This document shows, piece by piece, positions 55,325-64,000 of a DNA stretch of 64,000 nucleotides. Source of the DNA: Labyrinthula sp. Ha (Eukaryota; Sar; Bigyra; Labyrinthulida; Labyrinthulaceae); the NCBI GenBank assembly GCA_015227615.1, contig JAALGZ010000009.1, positions 744,001 through 808,000 on the forward strand, read 5' to 3'. The notes under the pieces were generated by a model that had not been told where the DNA came from, made no database searches, and saw only the letters and a program-made list of their open reading frames with translations. The translations under genes and the position numbers were made by a program. How positions within the stretch are numbered: position 1 is the stretch's first letter; every line of letters begins with the position of its first letter.

Positions 55325-55434
55325 GGCAATATTGTCTAGATAGACAGCCAAAAAAAGGAAATTGCCAACTGTAACATGCAAGACCAAGAGTAGAGAATAA
55401 AAATGAATTAAAATAAATAACAAAAACCATTTGG

Positions 55435-55720
55435 TCGAATACCAAGCAGACTCTGTTGATCTTAAAACAGGAAAAGAACTTCAAAAGGAATTTCAGCCCC
55501 TAAAATCGTTGGAAGAACCATTCTACTGTTAAACCCAGCACCCTAACCCGAGTCCTTGGAGTAGCTGGGGCATATCAGCAACATTCAAGTAACCCATGAG
55601 AAGAGCTTATTACAGCAACTCTCGGCCGCATGGAAATAAAACATACAGCACTTCTCCTACGGATACAACTGTGGAAAATAAGCAATATCATCAGAATAAA
55701 TTGAAAACGCTGCCCAAGCC
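55435..55720 (+). mobile_element. Possible second non-LTR reverse transcriptase relic
   Basis: One plus-strand frame, broken by three stops, reads TIWSNTKQTLLILKQEKNFK, then TRVLGVAGAYQQH, then GRMEIKHTALLLRIQLW and KISNIIRIN. A 'yLGv' element, a helix and an 'l..k..iIn' element occur in this order near the end of many LINE RT domains. The A/C-rich strand bias is like that at 6.8-7.7 kb. The match is weaker than at 6397. Confidence 0.28.
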
Positions 55721-56768
55721 CCCAACTGAAAATTAAAGGTTAAGTATCAGTCCAAGGAGACCTTCACCTATCTCACAGACATCTCTACAAAACAGATTCA
55801 GGCTTCTTATGTCAAGATTCTGTCCCAAAAACGGGTTACTCAGTCTTCTCTGAACCGGTTTAACACACAAAGCTACCAGAAAAGTGATATCAGCAAAAAA
55901 TGAGCAGACTCGATAAAAAGTAGATCCAGGGGAATCAACAAACGCCATATAACGTTTCCAGTAACTTTCGCACATTGTTTGAGGGCTTAGCCAAGAACCT
56001 GTAGGTCCTTCAATTTCAAACATATGATTTCTGAACATTTATTTTGCGATTGTTTTAGATTGCAATTTGTGTTATCAGAGGACAGTCACTAGTATTACTG
56101 TACACCGCGAGTATATTGGAAGTAGGTAACCAGGTAATAAGGCAAAAGGTTTCCTATATAAATAAAACCACCAGGACCATTTAGCTTCTTATACTGAATC
56201 TGATACGTATCATTGCACCACGCCATTATTGCTCTTTCTTTAATCTGTATGACGCAAAGAAACAGGATAGCTTAAAAGAATCTGTTCTTGTGAAAACGAG
56301 GTTCTTCACAGAAGAACGTATACAGCCTTCACTTGAAGTCGAGAATAATTAATCATCTCTGTGTATTAGTTTTCCCGTATAACCCGGGAGTTTGCTGTTT
56401 TCTTTATTATCTTCTCCCAAAGATGCTCGTTTTAAGAAGTAACAATTATAACTTACTCTTCGGTATTCTCTTCGAAAACTAGTTAAGCGATGAGTCTTAT
56501 ATGAAATAATAGTCATACAAAGAAGTTTTTTTACTCCTACCAGAAACCGCGCTTAAAAGTAGTGTTTACATGAATGCTGCTTCTTCTGAGTCGTAAACAC
56601 TAGTTTTAGGCCTGGAAGTGACCACTTCGTCCCAGTGCCTGGATTAAGAAAAAAGAGTTTAGTTGATACAGTCTCTTGGAGGTTTATCCCGTCGTTTTGA
56701 GTTGATTAACTAAGTCTACAATGTGCCAGATACCCGAAAGATTATTATAGACTCTAACCAGCTAGCAA
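55721..56768. other. Intergenic DNA upstream of family copy 2
   Basis: A 101-codon minus-strand frame from an ATG at 56038 is not recognised and lies opposite the A/C-rich strand; I do not call it. The 100 bp before 56769 share GATACAGTCT and GCCAGATACCCGAAAGA-like words with the promoters of copies 1 and 3, but the TATTCCCGGWTT word itself is missing here. Confidence 0.4.
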
Positions 56769-58904
56769 ATGATAGGAAAGGTTCAACTTTTGAGTTTTGT
56801 AACTATTGGAGTATTGAAAGCAAGTGATTTTGATGCTTTTCCTGAATTCTTGCCTTCACAAATAGATATTTCGAGTATCACTCCACTATTTGATTTCACA
56901 GATAACAGTTGTTTACCTGGAGTGGCAATCTCTATGGAAGGGGAACGTAATGGAGGATTAAATCCAAGTGGTTCAGTTACTGGGGAATGCAGAAGTAGCA
57001 ACTTCTTAGATCAATCGAATACTATTCATCGATACGCATGTGTCACGAATGGAGGTCAAGATTATTGCTTGCACGCTTTTTCATTGTATTTTGAAAAGGA
57101 TCAGTCTACAAGTTTTTTTGGAGGGGGAACAAGGCATGAGCTTGAAACAGTTGGAGTTTGGACTTTGGATGGAGCAATCACAGACATTTCGGTTTCAGAT
57201 GATACTTTTTTGGAAACTTTTCCTGTTTCTGATGCTTCTTTTCAAGGTTCAAACCCTTTAATTGTCTATGCTGCTGTTTCGGGTGATAACTCACACAGAT
57301 TCGTTCTTGCTTCTTCTAACCATCAGGTGCAGAATCCAACAGGGGTTTATGTTACTCCTGATGTTATTTCTTGGTTTGAGTTTTCTGCTGGTGATTTTGA
57401 CAACACAGTTTTTCGTGCTCTACTCTCTTCTAGATTTGATTTTGGAGCTGTTGATTTTTTACTAAAGGATGAACTTTTTTTGAATGCTTTTAATGCAGTG
57501 AAACCTGCAAATTATCCTTTTCTAACTTTTACAAGTGCTCAAGAACCTAATCCACAACCATCGGACGAGTTTGTACGCTTTTTAAATGTTGAAACAGGAA
57601 CTTGTTTAAATGCTGCTGGTGGAGAAGCAAACGAAAATGTTAACTTGATCGTATTTGCCTGTCAGGATGTTTTCAATGAATTTTGGTACTTTCAGGAGTC
57701 AACCCAGCAGATAAGATCTCTAGAAAATCCAAGTTTTTGTGTTGATGTAGATCAAACGATTCAAGCTGGAGAAAATATACAACTAAAATCCTGTGATTCT
57801 GCAAAATCTAGCCAGAAATGGACTCGATCTGGTGATCAATTTCTTCTTTCTGGGTTAGCAATGAGTTCAGAAGCAAGTAGTACGAATGTCCGACTGGAAA
57901 CAAATCAAAATCTCAATCGTCAACGTTTTGAAGCCTTTCTGTTCCCAACCGTAGCACCTACAAATGCACCAACTCCGTTGATTCAAACAGTCTCTCCCAC
58001 ACTTGGCCCGAGTGCCATACCTACAGCCTCTCCTATCATAACGAACTCACCTTCATTCTCTCCTACAGTTGACCCAACGACATCCCCCTCACAGAGACCA
58101 TCCTTTTCTCCTACTATTGGCCCATCGACTTCTCCATCACAGAGACCATCCTTTTCTCCTACTATTGGCCCATCGACTTCTCCAACGCAGAGACCATCCT
58201 TTTCTCCTACTATTGGCCCATCGACTTCTCCATCGCAGAGACCATCCTTTTCTCCTACTGTTGACCCAACAATTTCCCCATCACAGAGACCATCCTTTTC
58301 TCCTACTATTGGCCCATCGACTTCTCCATCGCAGAGACCATCCTTTTCTCCTACTGTTGACCCAACGGAATCGCCATCACAGGGACCTTCCTTTTCGCCA
58401 AATACTACGCCGACAGGAGCACCATCCGAGACAACAACTTCCTCTCCTACTGTTAATTCTTCTCCACTTCCCACCGAGTTGCCTACGCAGAAACCATCAT
58501 TTTCCCCAACAGTTACCGCAGATTCTACTAGCAGCTCTTTGGGGCCGACAGTTTCACCAACAACTGATACATTAGGTGGAGTAGATAGCGAGAAAACAGG
58601 AAGTAATTTTTTGCAGAACCGCTTTTTTTACTTGATCATTGGGACCTGTTCTTTTTTCTTCTTAGTGCTTTTATTGGCGCTCTGTCTTTCAGTTTTTCTT
58701 ATAAGGAGGAAAAACAGAAAATACAGGAGAATTAAAGCTCAGACAACCAGTATATTATTGTACAGAAGCCAAATGGAAGGTGATACTCCGCAATCCAACC
58801 CTCCACCAAGGAGGAAGGTATTCCTCGCTAACGGGATTAGGCAGCAGAATCCTATGTTGAGGATGGATTCTGAATTTCCAACCTTTGAGCAAGGATTTGT
58901 TTAA
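56769..58904 (+). CDS. Membrane-anchored NLP-like plus ricin-B lectin protein, copy 2
   Basis: A 711-residue intronless paralogue of copy 1 with the same plan: signal peptide, NLP-like domain (to about 258; GTRHELE at 120-126), ricin-B-type lectin (about 260-388), P/T/S stalk (about 392-605), membrane span (about 619-645) with Arg/Lys stop-transfer, and a cytoplasmic tail ending IRQQNPMLR...PTFEQGFV. The stalk is twice as long as in copy 1 because of seven 16-residue units SFSPTIGPSTSPSQRP. The NLP and lectin domains are near-identical to copy 1 in long DNA blocks, while the stalk, span and tail are diverged. Copy 2 has a four-residue insertion before the heptad compared with copy 1. It lacks the 12-bp promoter word found before copies 1 and 3, so its expression may differ. 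Confidence 0.8.
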   Translation: MIGKVQLLSFVTIGVLKASDFDAFPEFLPSQIDISSITPLFDFTDNSCLPGVAISMEGERNGGLNPSGSVTGECRSSNFLDQSNTIHRYACVTNGGQDYCLHAFSLYFEKDQSTSFFGGGTRHELETVGVWTLDGAITDISVSDDTFLETFPVSDASFQGSNPLIVYAAVSGDNSHRFVLASSNHQVQNPTGVYVTPDVISWFEFSAGDFDNTVFRALLSSRFDFGAVDFLLKDELFLNAFNAVKPANYPFLTFTSAQEPNPQPSDEFVRFLNVETGTCLNAAGGEANENVNLIVFACQDVFNEFWYFQESTQQIRSLENPSFCVDVDQTIQAGENIQLKSCDSAKSSQKWTRSGDQFLLSGLAMSSEASSTNVRLETNQNLNRQRFEAFLFPTVAPTNAPTPLIQTVSPTLGPSAIPTASPIITNSPSFSPTVDPTTSPSQRPSFSPTIGPSTSPSQRPSFSPTIGPSTSPTQRPSFSPTIGPSTSPSQRPSFSPTVDPTISPSQRPSFSPTIGPSTSPSQRPSFSPTVDPTESPSQGPSFSPNTTPTGAPSETTTSSPTVNSSPLPTELPTQKPSFSPTVTADSTSSSLGPTVSPTTDTLGGVDSEKTGSNFLQNRFFYLIIGTCSFFFLVLLLALCLSVFLIRRKNRKYRRIKAQTTSILLYRSQMEGDTPQSNPPPRRKVFLANGIRQQNPMLRMDSEFPTFEQGFV
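58053..58388 (+). repeat. 48-bp coding minisatellite in the stalk of copy 2
   Basis: Seven tandem 48-bp units encode SFSPTxxPTxSPSQRP. They come in two types, with TIGPST and TVDPTx cores; the TIGPST units are almost identical to each other at DNA level. A degenerate eighth unit follows. The array keeps the reading frame and is absent from copy 1, so it is a recent expansion likely to vary in length between strains. Confidence 0.93.
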
Positions 58905-60037
58905 CTTACCCTATTTGCATAAGTCACCGCCCCATCCACTGAGCTAGAATTTGTTCGATAATATTGTGAAAAAGGTTTGGGTGTATTATTCCCAGCTAGT
59001 ATCCAAGTTACTTTATACTGCAAAACTTAATTGGTATCGGCACAATAGTAGACTGTCTTAAGTATTTTAAACGTGAATCTTGGGATATTTTCGCTCATGC
59101 TCCACCTGTTTTGTCATTCTAAGTCAAGCCTGGAAGTACTAATTGGGGACAATACTTGGTCAAATTTGAACATCGAATTGTCGATTTCTCCATTTCTGTT
59201 AAAGAGTTGGCATTGAGGGTACGATACAGCCTAAAATACAAACAGAATACTTTCTTTATTGAGTAATAAGGGTCTTCATGCTAGAGCTGGCAGCAGCAAC
59301 GGGAGCCATTTCATTCTTTGTTCTCTCCTTCAGCAAGAACCAATACAACATTTGTTTACCTCTCTACAAAATAACCTTCAAATACTACATAGCTTTAATA
59401 TCCTCCCTGTACCGCATAAGAACATCGAACCTTGTATCATGAATACGTTGAGCTTATTTCTGTATCAATTTGGGTAAGAATAAATCACTAAATTTTTGTT
59501 TTGCTTAAAAAAACGACAAAGGCCGAATCAGGTAAGTTGTTTGATTAACAATAGTCAGGAACATTTAGTGCATTTCTGCTTTCATCTTCGTCATCCAAAT
59601 CTTTGGATAAAATTCTTTTCAATGCTCCTAAGACCGTACACTTGAATAAAACTTTTTCTCTGTTAATGATTCTACGCTTTACTTAGCCATAGAAACTTTT
59701 AGTGAAATTTGGCTTGTTAAACATGAGTGATGATGAACCTTGCCTTCATAGATGAGAATAGCAAACATCATTTCGTTTTGAGATTTCAAACGGTTCCCAA
59801 GGTTGTTCAAGATAGTACCAATTACTATATTGCTTTCATTTCTATATAAATTTCCAGATTGTCCAAATTTTGAAACATTAATTAAGTTATCTTTTCTTAG
59901 TTTTCCTTTAGATCTCTGGAACTCTAATCCTTTCTCCTAATCACTAAATAACATTTTTAGATGTGTAAAAACCCGTGGAAGATATTTATCAGCTCATAAT
60001 TTTCTATACATAACAGAAGATCGATCGCTCGATATAC

Positions 60038-60061
60038 TTTCTTTCTTTCTTTCTTTCTTTC
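60038..60061 (+). repeat. (TTTC)6 microsatellite
   Basis: Six exact TTTC units in an AT-rich spacer. Confidence 0.9.
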
Positions 60062-62866
60062 TCTTTGTTAACAAGTAACAAGAAACTTAACGGTTAAATA
60101 CTTACATTCACCAATATATGGTCTTAGATGACACGTCATTATCCTCTAACAATATAACATTACCATGGTCAACTATTAACTGAAGTTTATTAAGATATAG
60201 AAGAAAACAGAAAGATATTTCAGTTAGACAAAAACTTAAGTGCAGAAAATACTATATTTCTTAGCACAAAGATTTTAGATGCTGTTAATAATCATTAAAT
60301 ATTCGTTTGCAAAAAGTGTCAACCAAGCTCATCAGCTCCCTTGAAGTATACGACTTGAGATATTTAAACACAAGGGTAGGAAGCCGATGTCAAGAGAATA
60401 AAAACTAAGATATAATTACTGGAAAAGAGAAATAAATTCTAGAAAGACTTAAAATTTAACGGCAATTGAGCGATAGCAGGAAATACATTTCTACGAAGAG
60501 CCCGGAACATCGAGCCCTATTTGGTCAAAGGGAGTAACTACAAGCTGAGAGCTAATAATCAGAGATGAATTTTAGGAAACAACAAGTAATTAAAAGAAAC
60601 TAATATAATTTAGCTGTGTAAAGATTCTCTTTCGATTGACCATAAGTAAACAATGAATTGAATCCAAGGTCATGCCCTTCTCACAGTGACGTATTGTTGC
60701 AATAGACTATTTCAAATTGGTATCTTTCTACACCATTTTTTCTTTACTTAGATTGTTTTTAATCCTGAAATCTTGGCTTAGTTAAATAATTTTAGTCATT
60801 GTCCGATATTTTCCTTGGAGACTCCACTTATTTATTGCCACCATTTGGTTAGACTTGTTTCCATCAGCAACCTGTCTAATTTCAAAATGTAGTAATGTGC
60901 TCTTCAGATATAGCTTCCTAATTGCAGCAGATTTTTTTCTTTAGGTTCTTTATTTTTTTTATGCTTCTATTTTTAGTCGAATTTCGCTAGTAGAGAGTAA
61001 TAATAATTGTAGCAGATATTACTTTTTACTGGATTAAGCTCTATTTCTAGCCCACAAACGCACTCCAAGAATTGTGTTACTACCTTAAAGCTACTATATA
61101 TTTTTGAAAAATACCCCATTTTCCCGGCTATTTATTACTTATGAGATCATAAAAAAATTATCTAATACAATTGCCTAGTTTTATGTGGTGAAAGTTCTCC
61201 AGATCTAAGTCACAATATTTTACTTCTTTTGCTGAGAGTTTTTAGGTAAACTATGTTCACCTCATTTTTATTCTTCCTAAAACTATAATTCCATAACTTA
61301 TACAACAGATATCTAGCAATTATAAGAAGATGTAAGTTGCTGGGATTTCTATTTTTTTCTCAATATATAGGTTCCTTAAGCAGGTATAATCTTTACAATG
61401 GAGGTTAGTAAGAATTTCTTTTAAAAGTTCTGGGGCAAGGGGAGACATATAGAATAAATACTGAAAAGTAACACCACTATTTGAGATATTAAGTAAAGCG
61501 AAGGAAACTTGGTATCAAAGAGGCTATAAGTATAATGCGGACTCTAAATTATATAGTCGAAATTACTGTTTTTATTACTAACATTCACACGGAATCATAA
61601 CTCTAATTGTTGGTATTTAATACAAGCCGATATCATTAAGTATCAATGAAAAATGAACTTATGTCATTATGCATGCTTAGTTTGTGACTTCAATAAATTT
61701 TAATTAAATCCGAAGCTTTCAATCAAAAATGCCTTATTTTTTCTTGTAAGTCGAAGACTTATTCCTAAATGCTATTGCTAATCACTAAGGCCAAGCAATA
61801 ATGATAGTTCATAATCTACTTAGCAGAAAACAAAAGGTCTCAGAGTAATAATAAAATCTATTCTTTAAAAGGTTCTTTTACTTTGTATATCAGTTCAAGG
61901 ACCTAGAATAAGAGATGAAATCATAGGGTAATTGTCATAAGGTATACATGAACTAGTATCAAACAACCCCTTATGAATACGTTAAATGTACTGAACTCTG
62001 AGGAGTAAACTTGTCTTAGTTTCAACACTGCAGATCGAATAAGTAGTTCAGCGTTTGCCAGTCATTTTTACCTTTTTTATTTGAAGTAATGAACATGAAA
62101 CGTTCGCTTTGGTTATAAAACATTCTTATTGTATCTTATTGCCAAGAATATGTTTTTTCTTTTCTGCAAAAAAAATGGCCTAACTTTTCTTCGGTGCGTT
62201 CTTTAAAAGTAGAACTACATATCTTCCACTTGATGTTCTCTGCATAATCCAATAACTTAGAGGATCAGCGCAAATGTTTAATAGATCAACTGTATAATAA
62301 TGTCCACAAGTAGTTAGTGTAATTACTTTTCAATTACAACTTTGGGCATGAGAGCTTAATTCGTGTGGTTTTCTTTTTAAAGTGAAAAAAAAGTAGGAAA
62401 AAAATAAAAACTGGCTTCAAAAACATAAAAACTAATATTCCGCAACAACATAAATATAACCACGTAACTTAGCCAGTTGTAGTTGACCTTCGTGGAACTT
62501 ATTCTTTGGTTGTTTCTTTACAACAATCTTTTTTCACCTGCGAAGTTAATGAATAATAAGATAAAATTAATAATTATCCATAAAATTAATTGATTTGACC
62601 ATGACTTTTTATATCTACGAGTTAAGATTAGATTATCTTACATCTTTCGCTATATTTCCTTAGTACTCTTTGTTCTACTTACGAAAATATTGATTACAAA
62701 TCAAAATTTCTAGTTATTTTTCTGCAACATACTTTTTTTCATTATTTCAGAATATGTCCCTTACGAAATTGACTTCCTATCTTTCATCTTCAAGTAATAA
62801 CTGAAAATACTAAACACCACTCCTAACCACAATGTTTTTCGAAAGTCTTGAACCTAACAATTACTC

Positions 62867-62886
62867 TGGAACGCTATAGCGTTCCA
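62867..62886. repeat. 20-bp perfect palindrome
   Basis: TGGAACGCTATAGCGTTCCA is its own reverse complement; the symmetry stops at both ends. It is GC-richer than its surroundings and sits 8 bp before an ATG that opens a 70-codon frame. A dimeric protein-binding site is one explanation. Confidence 0.6.
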
Positions 62887-62894
62887 TTAACTGC

Positions 62895-63107
62895 ATGACT
62901 AATTTCATTAGACCACGTCATCAGATCGTAATTAACGAAAAGACAAGTAAAACTAAAGAGAATTCACTCCTACATCATACAGTTTCTCAACCTCTAACTT
63001 CACCAGCCTTGATCGCAGCAGGAAAAAAAATGAAAATATCTGGATTTAATAGTTCTCGAGGAAAACTGCTGGGAGCTTCTACTTCGTTTGCCCGTTTCTC
63101 CCCGTAG
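62895..63107 (+). CDS. Short basic hypothetical frame, uncertain
   Basis: Seventy codons from an ATG. The product is Lys/Ser/Thr-rich (NEKTSKTKENSLLHHTVSQ, AAGKKMKISGFNSSRGKLLG) with no hydrophobic segment. It looks more coding-like than most short frames here, and may be an exon or a relic. No family recognised. Confidence 0.22.
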   Translation: MTNFIRPRHQIVINEKTSKTKENSLLHHTVSQPLTSPALIAAGKKMKISGFNSSRGKLLGASTSFARFSP

Positions 63108-63351
63108 CATTCTCACAAAGAAGAGTTACAGTTCAATCCTCGAGGTTGTCAAAGAAGTAAAACCTTCTTCAACCAGATAAAGGTAGAGAAATATTCGTAA
63201 CAAGAGTATAATTCTATCTTTCTCCCAAGATATCCAAGCTAGATTCAGATTTATGTGACTTTGGTTCTTTCGGAAGCAAACTTGTTTTTTCTTGGTAATG
63301 CCGGTTTGTCCCAGAAGCAGAAGTATGAAAGAGTGAGTATAGAACACAGTG

Positions 63352-63363
63352 TATTCCCGGATT
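63352..63363 (+). promoter_or_regulatory. TATTCCCGGATT motif upstream of lectin/NLP-like copy 3
   Basis: A copy of the 12-bp word that ends 85 bp before the ATG at 63449. The following AATAATTGAAGGGAACAGAT block matches the promoter of copy 1, so the two promoters are related. Confidence 0.5.
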
Positions 63364-63448
63364 TAAACCTGGGTTAAATGCATGACAAAGCAATAATTGA
63401 AGGGAACAGATACCCGAAAGAATATAAGACATTCAAAACATATAGACA

Positions 63449-64000
63449 ATGATAGGGAAGCTTCCACTTTTGAGTTTTGTAACCTTTGGAGTATTAAAAG
63501 CAAGTGATTTTGATGCTTTTCCAGAATTCTTGCCTTCACAAATAGATATTTCGAGTATCACTCCACTATTTGATTTCACAGATAACAGTTGTTTACCTGG
63601 AGTGGCAATCTCTATGGAAGGGGAACGTAATGGGGGATTAAATCCAAGTGGTTCAGTTACTGGGGAATGCAGAAGTAGCAACTTCTTAGATCAATCGAAT
63701 ACTATTCATCGATACGCATGTGTCACGAATGGAGGTCAAGATTATTGCTTGCACGCTTTTTCATTGTATTTTGAAAAGGATCAGTCTACAAATTTTCTTG
63801 GAGGTGGAACAAGGCATGAGCTTGAAACAGTTGGAGTTTGGACTTTGGATGGAGCAATCACAGACATTTCGGTTTCAGATGATACTTTTTTGGAAACTTT
63901 TCCTGTTTCTGATGCTTCTTTTCAAGGTTCAAACCCTTTAATTGTCTATGCTGCTGTTTCGGGTGATAACTCACACAGATTCGTTCTTGCTTCTTCTAAC
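63449..64000 (+). CDS. NLP-like plus lectin family, copy 3 (cut by window end)
   Basis: The frame is open from the ATG at 63449 to the last base (184 codons). It covers the signal peptide and about two thirds of the NLP-like domain. It is almost identical to copy 2 at DNA level, including the four-residue insertion before GTRHELE (with Asn-Phe-Leu in place of Ser-Phe-Phe) and the stretch VYAAVSGDNSHRFVLASSN. The signal peptide is also nearer to copy 2. No break is seen. Whether the lectin, stalk and membrane parts follow cannot be seen here. Confidence 0.85.
   Translation, partial: MIGKLPLLSFVTFGVLKASDFDAFPEFLPSQIDISSITPLFDFTDNSCLPGVAISMEGERNGGLNPSGSVTGECRSSNFLDQSNTIHRYACVTNGGQDYCLHAFSLYFEKDQSTNFLGGGTRHELETVGVWTLDGAITDISVSDDTFLETFPVSDASFQGSNPLIVYAAVSGDNSHRFVLASSN

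Larger units (their letters stand above)
58905..63351. other. Long intergenic region between family copies 2 and 3
   Basis: No secure gene. A tetranucleotide microsatellite lies at 60038-60061. A 70-codon plus-strand frame at 62895-63107, starting 8 bp after a perfect 20-bp palindrome, encodes a basic Ser/Lys-rich peptide of no known family. Other short frames have no content. The rest is AT-rich. Confidence 0.4.

Noticed and set aside
55733-56038. 101-codon minus-strand frame with an ATG
   Set aside because: It is opposite an A/C-skewed tract that may be a retroelement relic and has no recognised content.

Overview
This is a window of AT-rich eukaryotic nuclear DNA. The best guess is a stramenopile-like protist. 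Reasons: several genes carry spliceosomal introns; the core genes are eukaryotic (26S proteasome Rpn11, prohibitin-family SLP2, a mitochondrial carrier, an eIF2-alpha-type kinase, PP2C, a thioredoxin with an ER-retrieval tail); and the cell-surface proteins carry the Pro-Thr-Ser 'SPTxxPT' stalks familiar from diatoms, other ochrophytes and oomycetes. The lineage is inferred from this style, not proven.

Layout. Genes sit in small islands separated by 4-8 kb of AT-rich DNA with no convincing genes. Island 1 (2.9-5.0 kb): SLP2 and a seven-exon PP2C, tail to tail. Island 2 (8.4-11.6 kb): malate synthase G with a peroxisomal-type C-terminus, and a tetraspanin-like protein, tail to tail. Island 3 (15.9-18.5 kb): an eIF2-alpha-type kinase and a protein with an exact 21-residue repeat, tail to tail. 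Island 4 (24.4-26.8 kb): a protein with a SHOCT-like C-terminus and a mitochondrial carrier, tail to tail. Island 5 (30.6-31.7 kb): Rpn11. Island 6 (39.6-49.6 kb) is the densest: a basic nuclear-type protein, a membrane thioredoxin, a coiled-coil protein, a secreted protein with a Trp-rich basic tail, a TPR protein, and the first member of a surface-protein family. Two more members of that family start at 56.8 and 63.4 kb; the last runs off the window.

The most interesting system is this tandem family. Each complete member combines a signal peptide, a divergent necrosis-inducing (NLP/NPP1-like) domain, a ricin-B-like lectin domain, a P/T/S-rich stalk, one membrane span and a short cytoplasmic tail with a conserved motif. 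The copies are a mosaic of near-identical and divergent DNA, which suggests gene conversion, and one stalk has expanded as a 48-bp minisatellite. The NLP signature heptapeptide is altered at putative metal-binding positions, so a surface receptor or adhesion role is as likely as a lytic one.

A second theme is the introns. All ten that I could reconstruct are 23-32 nt long, start GTA and end AG. Rpn11 has a 13-nt microexon between two 29-nt introns, in the middle of its catalytic motif. Gene-finding with normal intron-length limits would break these genes.

The intergenic DNA holds decayed non-LTR reverse-transcriptase fragments, two dispersed repeat families (one possibly tRNA-derived), probable gene relics, minisatellites and two perfect palindromes. 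A 12-bp motif, TATTCCCGGWTT, occurs close upstream of several genes and may be a promoter element. Malate synthase and a succinate/fumarate-like carrier both fit glyoxylate-cycle metabolism. No rRNA, tRNA or CRISPR could be supported.
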